Shown one piece after another: positions 35,055 through 42,695 of a DNA stretch of 42,695 nucleotides. The DNA lies in the IMG/VR virus record IMGVR_UViG_3300022752_000135, positions 1-42,695 of that record. One strand, given 5' to 3'. Made by a program: the position numbers and the translations under genes. Each line of letters opens with the position of its first letter. Position 1 is the first letter of the stretch. This DNA comes from a virus. A model generated the notes under the pieces. That model searched no databases and was not told the DNA's origin. It saw nothing but the letters and a program-made list of their open reading frames with translations.

Positions 35055-36719
35055 ATGGCAACTTTAACATCAAGGACATTAGCAACAGGAGCATCACTTA
35101 ATGACCTTATACACATTGTAATAACAGGAGATACAACTCAAAGCCCAAGCGGTTCTTCATATAAAGCAACTCTTAGTCAGTTAGTTCCTTTATTTGGTGG
35201 GGCTCCTGATGTTTATTTAACTGGTGGTACCGCAATATCTTCAGGAGGAACAATAACTTTTACAAATTCAACAGGAGGAACATTTACTGTTTCAGGACTA
35301 ACAACACCATTTACAGGAGGTTCAGGTAGTTGCATTACAAGTTTTTATACAAATAATATTCACGCTTGTTTAGATGAAATAACAGTACACAATAGAGTTC
35401 AATCAGTAGGTTCAGACGCTCAGTCAATATTAAGTTTTGCTTTTGGTGATAATGTTAAAGCTTTAAGTGATTACAGTCACGCTGAAGGTTCGGATACTAT
35501 TGCATCGGGTTCTACATCTCACGCAGAAGGTTTTGCAACTAGGTCTTTTGGTGAATTCTCACATTCTGAAGGGGCTAATACAAGAACAGGGGCTAATACA
35601 TTATATTTAGCCACAGGATTAACCTTTGGTGTTGTATATTTAGACAGTTCTTACGGTGATGTTAGTGCCAATTTTGGAAGCAGCGGAACGATATACATAA
35701 ATGACATTAATTTTGGAGGTATATTACAAGAAAGTAAAGGTGAAGTGTCGGCTTCTTCTTTTATTGGAGGTCAAACAATTATTTATCTTACGGACACATC
35801 AATTAGCACATCATCAAGTTGTTATGTTGGGGACACTCAACTGAATCCAACATCTTGGGGAGGAAATAAAACAGCTGGAGGAATTTACGCATCTACAAAG
35901 GGTTTATTAACAAATGCTATCGGTAAAAATTCATTAGCCTGTGGAGAATTGTCACATACTTTTTCAAAAAATTCATTTGTATTTGGATTTGGAAATCAAG
36001 CATGGGGAGAAACGTCCTTTGTTAGTGGTCAAAATAACAAGGCGTTAGGTACAAGGTCTTTTGTCGCAAATAAAGGAAATATTGTTGACGCAATAAACGC
36101 ATCCGCATTTGGCGCGACAAACCAAAACTATGGTACAAGTTCAATAGTTTTTGGAGATAGTAATCTAATTTATGGTGCTAATAGTTTAGTTTGTGGTGGG
36201 TCAAATATTTCTTATAGTGGAACATCATTTGTTGGTGGGTCTGGAAATTTATCTTTAGGTGAATTTTCTTTTATTTATTCAAAATCTAGCACATTAAAAA
36301 ATGAAAATGGGTCTATTTTAGGAGGAATAGGCAATTTTATTGAATCGGGAACCACTGAAAATTCAACAATAATTGGTGGAAATAGTAATTCTATATCAGG
36401 AGCAACACCATCAGACCCGGTGTATAATTCTGCAATAATAGGAGGGATTAATAATTTAGTTACTTATTACAATTCTTCAATAATTTCAAGTGAAAATTCT
36501 ATTTTACTAACTGACCATTCTGTCATTTTAGGTGGAATGTCAATTTCAGGTACTCAATCTGAAACTGTCTACGTTCCTAATTTTGTAATTAAAACAAGTT
36601 TCACACCAACAGGAACAACAGACCCAACAGGTGAAGTAGGACAAATAACTTACGATTCATCTTATTTGTATTATAGAGATACATTAGGTTGGAAAAGATT
36701 AAGCGGGGCAACTTGGTAA
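35055..36719 (+). CDS. Fibre with YadA-like head repeats (554 aa)
   Basis: The N-terminus (TLATGASLNDLIHIVITGD, then YKATLSQLVPLF) resembles the start of the collagen-like fibre and is probably the virion-attachment segment. Residues about 120-490 contain many 13-16-residue units of the type YSHAEGSDTIASGSTSHAEGF, the left-handed beta-roll of YadA-type trimeric adhesin heads, and later units such as NSAIIGGINNLV. The C-terminal 40 residues (DPTGEVGQITYDSSYLYYRD...GWKRLSGATW) are a common fibre tip. It should be trimeric. A TATATATA variant lies 12 bases before its start. Confidence 0.8.
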   Translation: MATLTSRTLATGASLNDLIHIVITGDTTQSPSGSSYKATLSQLVPLFGGAPDVYLTGGTAISSGGTITFTNSTGGTFTVSGLTTPFTGGSGSCITSFYTNNIHACLDEITVHNRVQSVGSDAQSILSFAFGDNVKALSDYSHAEGSDTIASGSTSHAEGFATRSFGEFSHSEGANTRTGANTLYLATGLTFGVVYLDSSYGDVSANFGSSGTIYINDINFGGILQESKGEVSASSFIGGQTIIYLTDTSISTSSSCYVGDTQLNPTSWGGNKTAGGIYASTKGLLTNAIGKNSLACGELSHTFSKNSFVFGFGNQAWGETSFVSGQNNKALGTRSFVANKGNIVDAINASAFGATNQNYGTSSIVFGDSNLIYGANSLVCGGSNISYSGTSFVGGSGNLSLGEFSFIYSKSSTLKNENGSILGGIGNFIESGTTENSTIIGGNSNSISGATPSDPVYNSAIIGGINNLVTYYNSSIISSENSILLTDHSVILGGMSISGTQSETVYVPNFVIKTSFTPTGTTDPTGEVGQITYDSSYLYYRDTLGWKRLSGATW

Positions 36720-36720
36720 T

Positions 36721-38295
36721 ATGGGGTTATTAAGTGGAAATAGTTGTAATATAATAACACTTCTACCATTAGGTTTAGATTGTGAAAGCATTAATGCGTC
36801 AACACCAGAATCAACTAATGGGTTAATAACCTTATATGTAACAGGAGGAACATCTCCATATACTATAAACTGGAGCAATGGTGCCCAAGGTTCTTTACTT
36901 ACTAATTTACTGCCTGGCAAATATACGGCAACTGTTATAGATTATTATGGTGATTTTACAGGTCAAACAACTTGTTCGGTAGATTATGATAGTTTCTATT
37001 TGGAACAATTTGAAGACTGTGAAAATTCAGGAACTTTTGTTTATTATGTTGCAGATTTACCTTCAAAATTCGTTGATGGTAAAGTTTACACTTTAACAAG
37101 TCAAGTTGGATGTTGGACTCATAGTGGTCAAACATTATATACTGGACAAACTTATGTTAATAATTTTGCAGTAATATCTACAGGCCCATTTAACACTTGT
37201 TTAGATTGTTTACCTCCACCAACACCAACACCTGTATATCCACAAAATTTATGTTTAGAATATACTCCTTCTTATTTTGGTACTTTTTTAACAACACTAT
37301 CTAGCGGCTCAACTATCAATGGATATCCATCATGGACAAGTTCAACTTACAATATATTTTATAGCACAGGAAATACAAGATGGGAAGTTAGTGGATGGAC
37401 TAACGCTGGAGTACCAGCATTATTACAACCAACAACACCTCCTACAGGTAATTGGTCATTACTTGGCACCTATCAAGGAACTGTAGTTGTGTCAACAGGA
37501 GTTTGTACGACACCACCTCTAACATTATCACTAATACCAACAAACCCAACTTGCACAGATACAAATAATGGTGTAATTAACGTGACAGGTAATGGTGGTG
37601 TACCGTCTTACACTTATTCAATTAACGGTGTTAACTATCAAATGTCAAGTACATTTTTAGGTTTAGGTGCCGGCAACTATACAATTTACATAAAAGATAC
37701 TAATAATACAGTTGTTTCACAGTCAATAACTTTAACGCCTCAAAACGCATACACAAATTATACCCTTAATTTAAGTTTGACTCCTTTGGCTAATGAAGTA
37801 AATGTTGGTACTACAACTACTAAAACTTGGTACTATCAGTTAAATGTTACACCAACATTACCGGCAGGAAAAACAGTGAACTTTACAATTAATACGTCTG
37901 TTGGAATGACTGGAAAAACATTTTCAACTGATGTGCCAGTAATCACTAATTCTATTTCTGCAACAACATCAGGGAATGCAACATTAAGCACACCAACAAA
38001 TTCAATTGTGACAACTACAGGACAATCAAGACCTTCATGCGTTGGTTCATATATTAATTATAGTTCGTATACAAACACATATACTGCAACAATATCAAGT
38101 GGCGGAATAATAAATGGTACTATTACTCAATTTATTAATACCCCAAAAGCCGAATTAAGAGGATGTCAATTAGAAGGATATATATTAGATACACTAACAA
38201 TAACCAATGTATCAATAACCCCATCAACATGTAGTGGTATAAGTGTTAACGGAACACCAAAATATATGCCTTTACAAAAAATAGGTCTATCTTAA
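36721..38295 (+). CDS. SprB-repeat and Cys-module fibre protein (524 aa)
   Basis: Begins one base after the preceding stop. Residues about 30-85 are a SprB-type repeat (YVTGGTSPYTINWSNGAQG...GKYTATVID). Residues about 93-165 are a module ending NTCLDCLPPPTPTP, like the DCTIC/DCTEC modules of the 33128 protein. The next domain has INGYPSWTSSTYNIFY and W-rich strands resembling the N-terminal YNGFPFF module of the same neighbour. A second SprB-type unit follows (PTCTDTNNGVINVTGNGGVPSYTY). The C-terminal 170 residues are beta-rich and unknown. It is a mosaic of the modules used by neighbouring fibres and probably contributes to host recognition. Confidence 0.75.
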   Translation: MGLLSGNSCNIITLLPLGLDCESINASTPESTNGLITLYVTGGTSPYTINWSNGAQGSLLTNLLPGKYTATVIDYYGDFTGQTTCSVDYDSFYLEQFEDCENSGTFVYYVADLPSKFVDGKVYTLTSQVGCWTHSGQTLYTGQTYVNNFAVISTGPFNTCLDCLPPPTPTPVYPQNLCLEYTPSYFGTFLTTLSSGSTINGYPSWTSSTYNIFYSTGNTRWEVSGWTNAGVPALLQPTTPPTGNWSLLGTYQGTVVVSTGVCTTPPLTLSLIPTNPTCTDTNNGVINVTGNGGVPSYTYSINGVNYQMSSTFLGLGAGNYTIYIKDTNNTVVSQSITLTPQNAYTNYTLNLSLTPLANEVNVGTTTTKTWYYQLNVTPTLPAGKTVNFTINTSVGMTGKTFSTDVPVITNSISATTSGNATLSTPTNSIVTTTGQSRPSCVGSYINYSSYTNTYTATISSGGIINGTITQFINTPKAELRGCQLEGYILDTLTITNVSITPSTCSGISVNGTPKYMPLQKIGLS

Positions 38296-38314
38296 AATAA
38301 ATTTATAAAAAATA

Positions 38315-38322
38315 TATTTATA
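38315..38322 (+). promoter_or_regulatory. TATTTATA box before the collar-like protein gene
   Basis: Exact octamer only four bases before the ATG at 38327; a variant AATTTATA at 38300-38307 lies 19 bases before it and may be the functional one. Inferred. Confidence 0.35.
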
Positions 38323-38326
38323 AAAT

Positions 38327-40540
38327 ATGTCATACATAATCAAAAATACCTCAGCGTTAATAAACACCATAATAACCGACGCGGCTAGAAAAAAAATATC
38401 ACAAGGTAAATTTGATATTGCTTATTTTGAAGTTGGGGATAGTGAAGTTTGCTATAATTGTACAAGTAATAAGGACTATGTCCAATTAAATGTTTTGATG
38501 CCACAATATAACTCTCAAAATTTAGCTCCAATTCCTGAAAAAAATAGAATGCAAGTAAAATATCCTTTATTTGTGGACTCAACATCAGGAAGTACATTAG
38601 GCGTTCCTTTTGACGCTTCATATATTGATAATGTTTTTAATAGCGCGGCACCAAGAGGGTTTTTTACAGGTTATACAGGAACTCCTGTTGTATTTAGTGC
38701 ATATACTTCATCGGCGTATACTATAAATCCAAATTTTACCGTCTCTAACACAGGCGTAACTTCAGGTAATGTTTTAACACTTACATATTCAAGTTTAGAC
38801 CCAACAGTTTCAGGTACAGTAACAAACGGAATGTTTTTGTTTTTATTTGGTACAAATAATATACAACCATTTACAGGAGCATCACCAATATTTAGTTATG
38901 TTGTGGTAGGTGTCACAGGTGATACTTCTACGGCCACAACAGTAACCGTACAAGTTGATAGACAATTACCAAACTTTAGTGGTATGGGGTATACTGGAGA
39001 CTCCAAAGTTATTTTTTATCCATCAGGTATGACTGTCATTTATGATTCATTTACACCTGAACCGTATTGGAATCCAAACGTTTTTAATTTTGAAACAAAT
39101 TGTGACGTTTCACAAAAAGATGTTAAAGTATGGAACATGAATATACCATGGACTGAATCACCGGCTGGTATTTTTAACACCGTAAATCAAGATTTCAATT
39201 ATTTTCAATCAACAGGATATACAGGTAGTAAAGAATATTTAGGATATTATTCAAATAGCGGCCAAACAGATACTGATTCTGTGTATTTTTATAATTCATT
39301 TTCAGAAAAAATAACTGTAAAACCATCAGACCAAAAGGCTATTGCAATTGTTCATTACACAAATCAAGCAGTAGACAACTATTATGGCGAAAAGTTTGCT
39401 ATACAAAATTTTGATAGTTTAAATCCGGGAAATACAGGTCAGGCTAGAAATTTTAAATTATCTATTCCTTGGTTAATGTGGCATAAAAACCCTAACGCAA
39501 CTGTCGGAGAAGTATTTTATATAGACCCTTCAGGATTTACAAACCTTAATTTATTTAAACCACATTATATTGAATCAAAAAAGAGTATCAACTTTAACGC
39601 TCCTGGATTAAGATATTATCATCTTTGGGACACACACGCAAACACAAATGGTTTTCCAAATAGAATTGGTAAAGTTTTTCCTGATTTAAAAATAATTGTA
39701 TTTGATGATGATGAAATAGTTGCGGCATTAAATTACAAATCAAATAGAACTTGGACTCTACCGGCACCAAAATTAGGTCTTGTAACACCAAATACATTTA
39801 GTGGTGTATTAGGTGGGACACAAGGATTATTGACAGGTGATACTGAAACTTTATTTTTAACATATAGATTAAATAACTCAGCATTTACAAATTCATTACA
39901 TTGTAATTACTATCAGACTATAACAGGAAACGACCAAAGTTTATTACCAGGAGCATCTGATATTCTTGTAAGGTTTGGAAATGAGTTTCCATTTTTAAAT
40001 GTTCCTGTTTCAGGACTACCATCAGGATTTACAGCCACCGATATAAAATTATTGGCTCAAAAAGTATCAAGTGCAACAACAAGACCTGATGTAACACAAT
40101 GGAGAGAAATTGACATATTGTCACAACTTTCTGCAACCACGGTTGGGGGGTATTTAAATATATCAGGTTTAACTGGAACAACAATTCAGTTGACAAAAAA
40201 CATGTATGATACGGCACCAATATATGATTTAAATGATTATATAAGTCTACCTGTATTAAATCAGACTGGTATAACTTTAAATTTTGGGGGTGAGTTTTTC
40301 TTTTTTGGGGCAATAGAAACTGATATTCAAGCAACAATATATGTCATGAATTTCTTATGTAATTTGGGGCAAACGCAATTTTTTGATTCATCAAACCCAA
40401 CATGGGACGGAACAACACCACCTTATGTCACAGAAGTTGCGCTTTACAACGCAAATAAAGAACTTATGGTTATATCTAAGATACAATCACCCGAAAAAAG
40501 ACAAGGCGTTCAACAGTATCCAATTAAGTATGATTTTTAA
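38327..40540 (+). CDS. Tail-collar-fibre-like protein with a large insert (737 aa)
   Basis: The N-terminus (ALINTIITDAARKKISQGKFDIAYFEVGDSEV) and the C-terminus (YVTEVALYNANKELMVISKI) match the two ends of the P2-type tail-collar fibre domain: 'aGlakia...G...i..mavGD' and 'inEvglyd..g.l..va'. In the known family these ends are about 100 residues apart; here about 600 residues of beta-rich sequence lie between them. That makes it a baseplate-fibre connector with an unusual insert. PWLMWHKN and LRYYHLWDTHAN are conserved-looking but unassigned. It lies between the fibre genes and the resolvase gene. Confidence 0.65.
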   Translation: MSYIIKNTSALINTIITDAARKKISQGKFDIAYFEVGDSEVCYNCTSNKDYVQLNVLMPQYNSQNLAPIPEKNRMQVKYPLFVDSTSGSTLGVPFDASYIDNVFNSAAPRGFFTGYTGTPVVFSAYTSSAYTINPNFTVSNTGVTSGNVLTLTYSSLDPTVSGTVTNGMFLFLFGTNNIQPFTGASPIFSYVVVGVTGDTSTATTVTVQVDRQLPNFSGMGYTGDSKVIFYPSGMTVIYDSFTPEPYWNPNVFNFETNCDVSQKDVKVWNMNIPWTESPAGIFNTVNQDFNYFQSTGYTGSKEYLGYYSNSGQTDTDSVYFYNSFSEKITVKPSDQKAIAIVHYTNQAVDNYYGEKFAIQNFDSLNPGNTGQARNFKLSIPWLMWHKNPNATVGEVFYIDPSGFTNLNLFKPHYIESKKSINFNAPGLRYYHLWDTHANTNGFPNRIGKVFPDLKIIVFDDDEIVAALNYKSNRTWTLPAPKLGLVTPNTFSGVLGGTQGLLTGDTETLFLTYRLNNSAFTNSLHCNYYQTITGNDQSLLPGASDILVRFGNEFPFLNVPVSGLPSGFTATDIKLLAQKVSSATTRPDVTQWREIDILSQLSATTVGGYLNISGLTGTTIQLTKNMYDTAPIYDLNDYISLPVLNQTGITLNFGGEFFFFGAIETDIQATIYVMNFLCNLGQTQFFDSSNPTWDGTTPPYVTEVALYNANKELMVISKIQSPEKRQGVQQYPIKYDF

Positions 40541-40546
40541 AAAAAA

Positions 40547-41149
40547 ATGAGTAATAATAAATTAAAAAATAACCCTAAAGTTTTAGGTTTAGATGTGTCA
40601 ACTAGAACTATCGGGTGGGCATTATTTGACATCAAATCACAAGAATTATTAGAATTAACACACTTTTCACCAATAATTAAACCAAAAGTTGAAAATAAAA
40701 TTGAAGAACTATTATTGAAAGTAGACGCCTTTGAGTTAAAACTTGATGGATATAAAAATTTGGGAATTACAAAAGTTGTAATAGAAGAACCACTATTAAA
40801 TTCAAATAATGTTTGGACAGTAGGAACGTTATTGAGATATAATTCAATGATTACAAAATCTATTTATGACATATTAGGTATTGTTCCAGATTATATATCC
40901 ACATATAACTCAAGAAAGTATGCTTGGCCTGAATTAGTTCAAAAAAATGAAAAAGAAAAGTTTGTATTATTTGGGGGATTACCTAAAGACGTTGACAAAA
41001 AAGAAATTATTTGGAAAAAAGTATCAGAAAAAGAACCGCAAATTACTTGGCACTATACCAAAAACAATACCTTAAAAAAAGAATGTTTTGATATGGCAGA
41101 TTCATACACTTGTGTTCTTGGTTATATGAAACAAGAAAAAATTTGGTAG
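40547..41149 (+). CDS. RuvC-like Holliday-junction resolvase
   Basis: 200 residues with the RNase H fold of RuvC: first strand KVLGLDVSTRTIGWALFD with catalytic D16, VVIEEPLL with E80/E81, and the C-terminal helix CFDMADSYTCVLGY with D182 and D185. All four acids needed for two-metal cleavage are present. It should cut branched DNA made by recombination-dependent replication before packaging; T4 uses the unrelated endonuclease VII for this. It begins seven bases after the collar-like gene and ends with tandem TAG TAA. The long middle insert (about 120-170) may set junction specificity. Confidence 0.85.
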   Translation: MSNNKLKNNPKVLGLDVSTRTIGWALFDIKSQELLELTHFSPIIKPKVENKIEELLLKVDAFELKLDGYKNLGITKVVIEEPLLNSNNVWTVGTLLRYNSMITKSIYDILGIVPDYISTYNSRKYAWPELVQKNEKEKFVLFGGLPKDVDKKEIIWKKVSEKEPQITWHYTKNNTLKKECFDMADSYTCVLGYMKQEKIW

Positions 41150-41178
41150 TAAATTATTTTTTTTTTGTATTTGTAAAG

Positions 41179-41186
41179 TATTTATA
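41179..41186 (+). promoter_or_regulatory. TATTTATA box before the 41212 gene
   Basis: Exact octamer ending 25 bases before the ATG at 41212. The upstream gap also has a run of ten T without a clear hairpin. Inferred. Confidence 0.4.
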
Positions 41187-41211
41187 GTGAAATAAGTAAA
41201 AAAAAATAATT

Positions 41212-42060
41212 ATGAAAAGAATAGTAAGACTAACGGAATCAGATTTAACAAGACTTGTTAGAAGAATTGTTAATGAAAATACAAATATGCAAGCTGAAGT
41301 TGCTATAGAAAATTGTGACGAAAACGATGATATGGCAATGGAAAGGTGTGTAGATAATTTATTTGCAGATATGACAGAAGAAGATGCTGAAAACTACATT
41401 ATAGAATTATCAAAAAGAAAACCAAAATGGTTAAAAAAATTAGTTCAATGGTTTAGAAGAACAGGAAGAAAAATTAAAAGAGAAGTAAGAAGAACCAAAA
41501 AGTCAGACAAAATTATGAACGCAGGTGGTCTTGTTACTTTTGCAACTTTAGCTACTTTATTTATTAAAAACTTTCAAGATATTGCAGATAAAATTCGACC
41601 TGATAGAGGGGGGATGAATGAATCACATATTAGACGTAGATTTATTAATGAGCAAGAAGGACCAATTGGGATGCCTAACCCAGCAACATCTAAAGGGATG
41701 GGAGGACCTTTAACAGGAACATTGGTGGTAAGAAACCCTGACGCTAATGTTAGATTTGGACAGGAAATTGAATTTATATTTAGAGGTATTAAAAATTCTG
41801 GAAGTGCACCAATTACAATAAAAAGAATTATTCCTATGAATAGCAACATGATGATTGATAAACAAGTTCCTTTTACCGTAAAACCTGGTGAAACATTTGA
41901 GTTAAGAGCAAAACAAAAATTAGAAAGGGGTGCAACTTCACTAAAAAAAGTGAACGAAGAAGGTTTAGTCGAATTTGAAGGAATAATTGCGGTAATTACT
42001 GACGGAAAAAAAGAAAAATATCAGTTGTATTGTCGTCAAAATTTGTCTTTCTATAGATAA
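41212..42060 (+). CDS. Possible head-targeted protein with a DUF1573-like domain (282 aa)
   Basis: Residues 8-22 (TESDLTRLVRRIVNE) and 136-147 (NESHIRRRFINE) are two copies of one basic helix ending in a Glu after I-x or V-x, like a prohead-protease target. Residues 66-98 are very basic (KRKPKWLKKL, RRTGRKIKRE). Residues 104-120 are mildly hydrophobic. Residues about 165-282 are an Ig-like beta domain of DUF1573 type: IKNSGSAPITIKRI, then VPFTVKPGETFELRAKQK. If both sites were cut, the C-terminal domain would be the mature product. An internal head protein is the best guess; a membrane-linked protein is the alternative. It is followed by a strong terminator. Confidence 0.65.
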   Translation: MKRIVRLTESDLTRLVRRIVNENTNMQAEVAIENCDENDDMAMERCVDNLFADMTEEDAENYIIELSKRKPKWLKKLVQWFRRTGRKIKREVRRTKKSDKIMNAGGLVTFATLATLFIKNFQDIADKIRPDRGGMNESHIRRRFINEQEGPIGMPNPATSKGMGGPLTGTLVVRNPDANVRFGQEIEFIFRGIKNSGSAPITIKRIIPMNSNMMIDKQVPFTVKPGETFELRAKQKLERGATSLKKVNEEGLVEFEGIIAVITDGKKEKYQLYCRQNLSFYR

Positions 42061-42078
42061 AAAAATATTTAAATATTG

Positions 42079-42106
42079 AAACCCACCCCACAAAGGTGGG
42101 TTTTTT
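42079..42106 (+). terminator. Rho-independent terminator
   Basis: Perfect 9-bp stem AAACCCACC / GGTGGGTTT with a seven-base loop and a T-run. It ends the transcript of the 41212 gene. Confidence 0.92.
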
Positions 42107-42111
42107 GTTAA

Positions 42112-42141
42112 TTGACAATCCACATAAAATTATTATATTTT
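42112..42141 (+). promoter_or_regulatory. Host-like promoter of the primase gene
   Basis: TTGACA at 42112-42117 and TATATTTT at 42134-42141, 16 bases apart, the same elements and spacing as the ssb promoter at 3189. The -7 box ends only four bases before the GTG start, so the mRNA would be leaderless or nearly so. It follows the terminator at 42079. Confidence 0.65.
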
Positions 42142-42149
42142 ATATGTGG
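42120..42149 (+). promoter_or_regulatory. Inverted repeat across the primase promoter and start codon
   Basis: CCACATA at 42120-42126 and TATGTGG at 42143-42149 form a perfect 7-bp inverted repeat with 16 A/T-rich bases between. It spans the -7 element and the GTG. It could be an operator for a dimeric regulator. The length and symmetry are visible; the function is inferred. Confidence 0.45.
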
Positions 42150-42695
42150 AAGCAGAAGAGTTAATCATAGACCTTATTGGTAATATTTTTGGGGAACCAA
42201 AATCAGTAAATGAACTAAGAGGTCAAATCTCGGTTGATTGCCCTGTGTGTTCATATACAATTAAAGGTCTTGATAAGTTAGACGGAAAAGGAAACCTTGA
42301 GATTAATTATCAACAACACGTTTACAAGTGTTGGGGGTGTGCTGAGACACACGGAACCCACGGGCACTTAGGAAAACTTATAGATAAGTTTGGTTCAAAA
42401 AAAGACAAGAAAATATACAAGTTAATTAGACCTGATGAGTTTGAAAAAAAAGAAAAAGTTTACAAAAAACTTGAATTACCAAAAGAATATAAAATGTTTG
42501 ATGAAATACACCCACTTCATATTCCAAGAAAAGAGGCCTTTAATTATTTGAAAAAAAGAGGAATCACCGATGAGATTATTGAGAAGTATCAGATTGGTCT
42601 ATGTTTAGATGGTGAATATGCGGGTAGAATTATTGTTCCATCTTTTGATAAAAAAGGAGAACTAAACTTTTTTGTATCTAGGTCATGGAATCCAC
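42146..42695 (+). CDS. DNA primase, DnaG/gp61-like, 3' end missing
   Basis: The frame runs from a GTG at 42146 to the right edge, about 183 residues visible. The ATG two bases earlier is in another frame and stops after six codons. An N-terminal zinc-binding domain is clear: CPVC (C32, C35) and CWGC (C62, C65), in the place of the DnaG zinc ribbon. Near the end, KKRGITDEIIEKYQIGLCLDG then GRIIVPSFDKKGELNFF matches the start of the DnaG catalytic core ('RGi..e.i..f.lG...gRi.fP..d..g'). The TOPRIM acids lie beyond the edge. It would make primers for the gp41-like helicase encoded at 6931. Confidence 0.88.
   Translation, partial: MEAEELIIDLIGNIFGEPKSVNELRGQISVDCPVCSYTIKGLDKLDGKGNLEINYQQHVYKCWGCAETHGTHGHLGKLIDKFGSKKDKKIYKLIRPDEFEKKEKVYKKLELPKEYKMFDEIHPLHIPRKEAFNYLKKRGITDEIIEKYQIGLCLDGEYAGRIIVPSFDKKGELNFFVSRSWNP

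Overview
The window looks like part of a large, AT-rich, tailed bacteriophage genome of the T4-like (contractile-tail) type that infects a member of the Bacteroidetes. The phage call rests on recognisable T4-type genes: a gp32-like ssDNA-binding protein, UvsX/RecA, a 5'-3' exonuclease of the T4 RNase H type, a gp41/DnaB-like helicase, a primase, baseplate gp25 and a gp6/J-like wedge protein. The host call is an inference. It rests on SprB-type repeats in virion proteins, two promoters with the Bacteroidetes TTG-N19-TAnnTTTG layout, A/T-rich start contexts without Shine-Dalgarno sequences, and eukaryote-type class I ribonucleotide reductase subunits. Every gene I can support is on the + strand, and the genetic code is standard (TAA, TAG and TGA all act as stops).

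Layout. 1-3137: the end of a baseplate-hub-like protein, a small unknown gene, and a Pro/Ala-repeat coiled-coil protein. 3161-4157: a self-contained ssb unit (terminator, host-like promoter, gp32-like gene, strong terminator). 4180-11712: a tightly packed replication and nucleotide block (small conserved gene, uvsX, exonuclease, unknown, replicative helicase, nrdB, nrdA). 11791-12329: a possible head-targeted small protein and its terminator. 12377-27130: baseplate and tail genes (gp25, gp6/J-like, a 1617-residue protein with a hydrophobic segment, several unknown overlapping structural genes, a gpI-like protein). 27130-40540: the fibre/adhesin region (SprB-repeat proteins, collagen-like fibre, two glycosyltransferases, Pro-Thr-linked modular fibre, YadA-like fibre, tail-collar-like protein). 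40547-42695: RuvC-like resolvase, a second possible head-targeted protein with a DUF1573-like domain, a terminator, and the start of a primase that runs off the right edge.

How the parts work together. UvsX, the gp32-like protein, helicase, primase, exonuclease and RuvC-like nuclease would form the replication-recombination machinery, with NrdA/NrdB supplying deoxynucleotides. The baseplate block would build the contractile-tail base, and the fibre region would supply adhesive modules. Two glycosyltransferases sit inside the fibre region beside a Thr/Ser/Asn-rich collagen-like protein, so the phage may glycosylate its own fibres; this is a hypothesis.

Two promoter classes can be proposed. 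One is a host-like TTGACA-N16-TATATTTT promoter in front of ssb and primase. The other is a recurring TATTTATA box, mostly in front of structural genes. No tRNA, CRISPR array, insertion sequence or integrase was seen. No gene-free stretch exceeds 300 bases; the longest is about 190 bases at 30861-31047.
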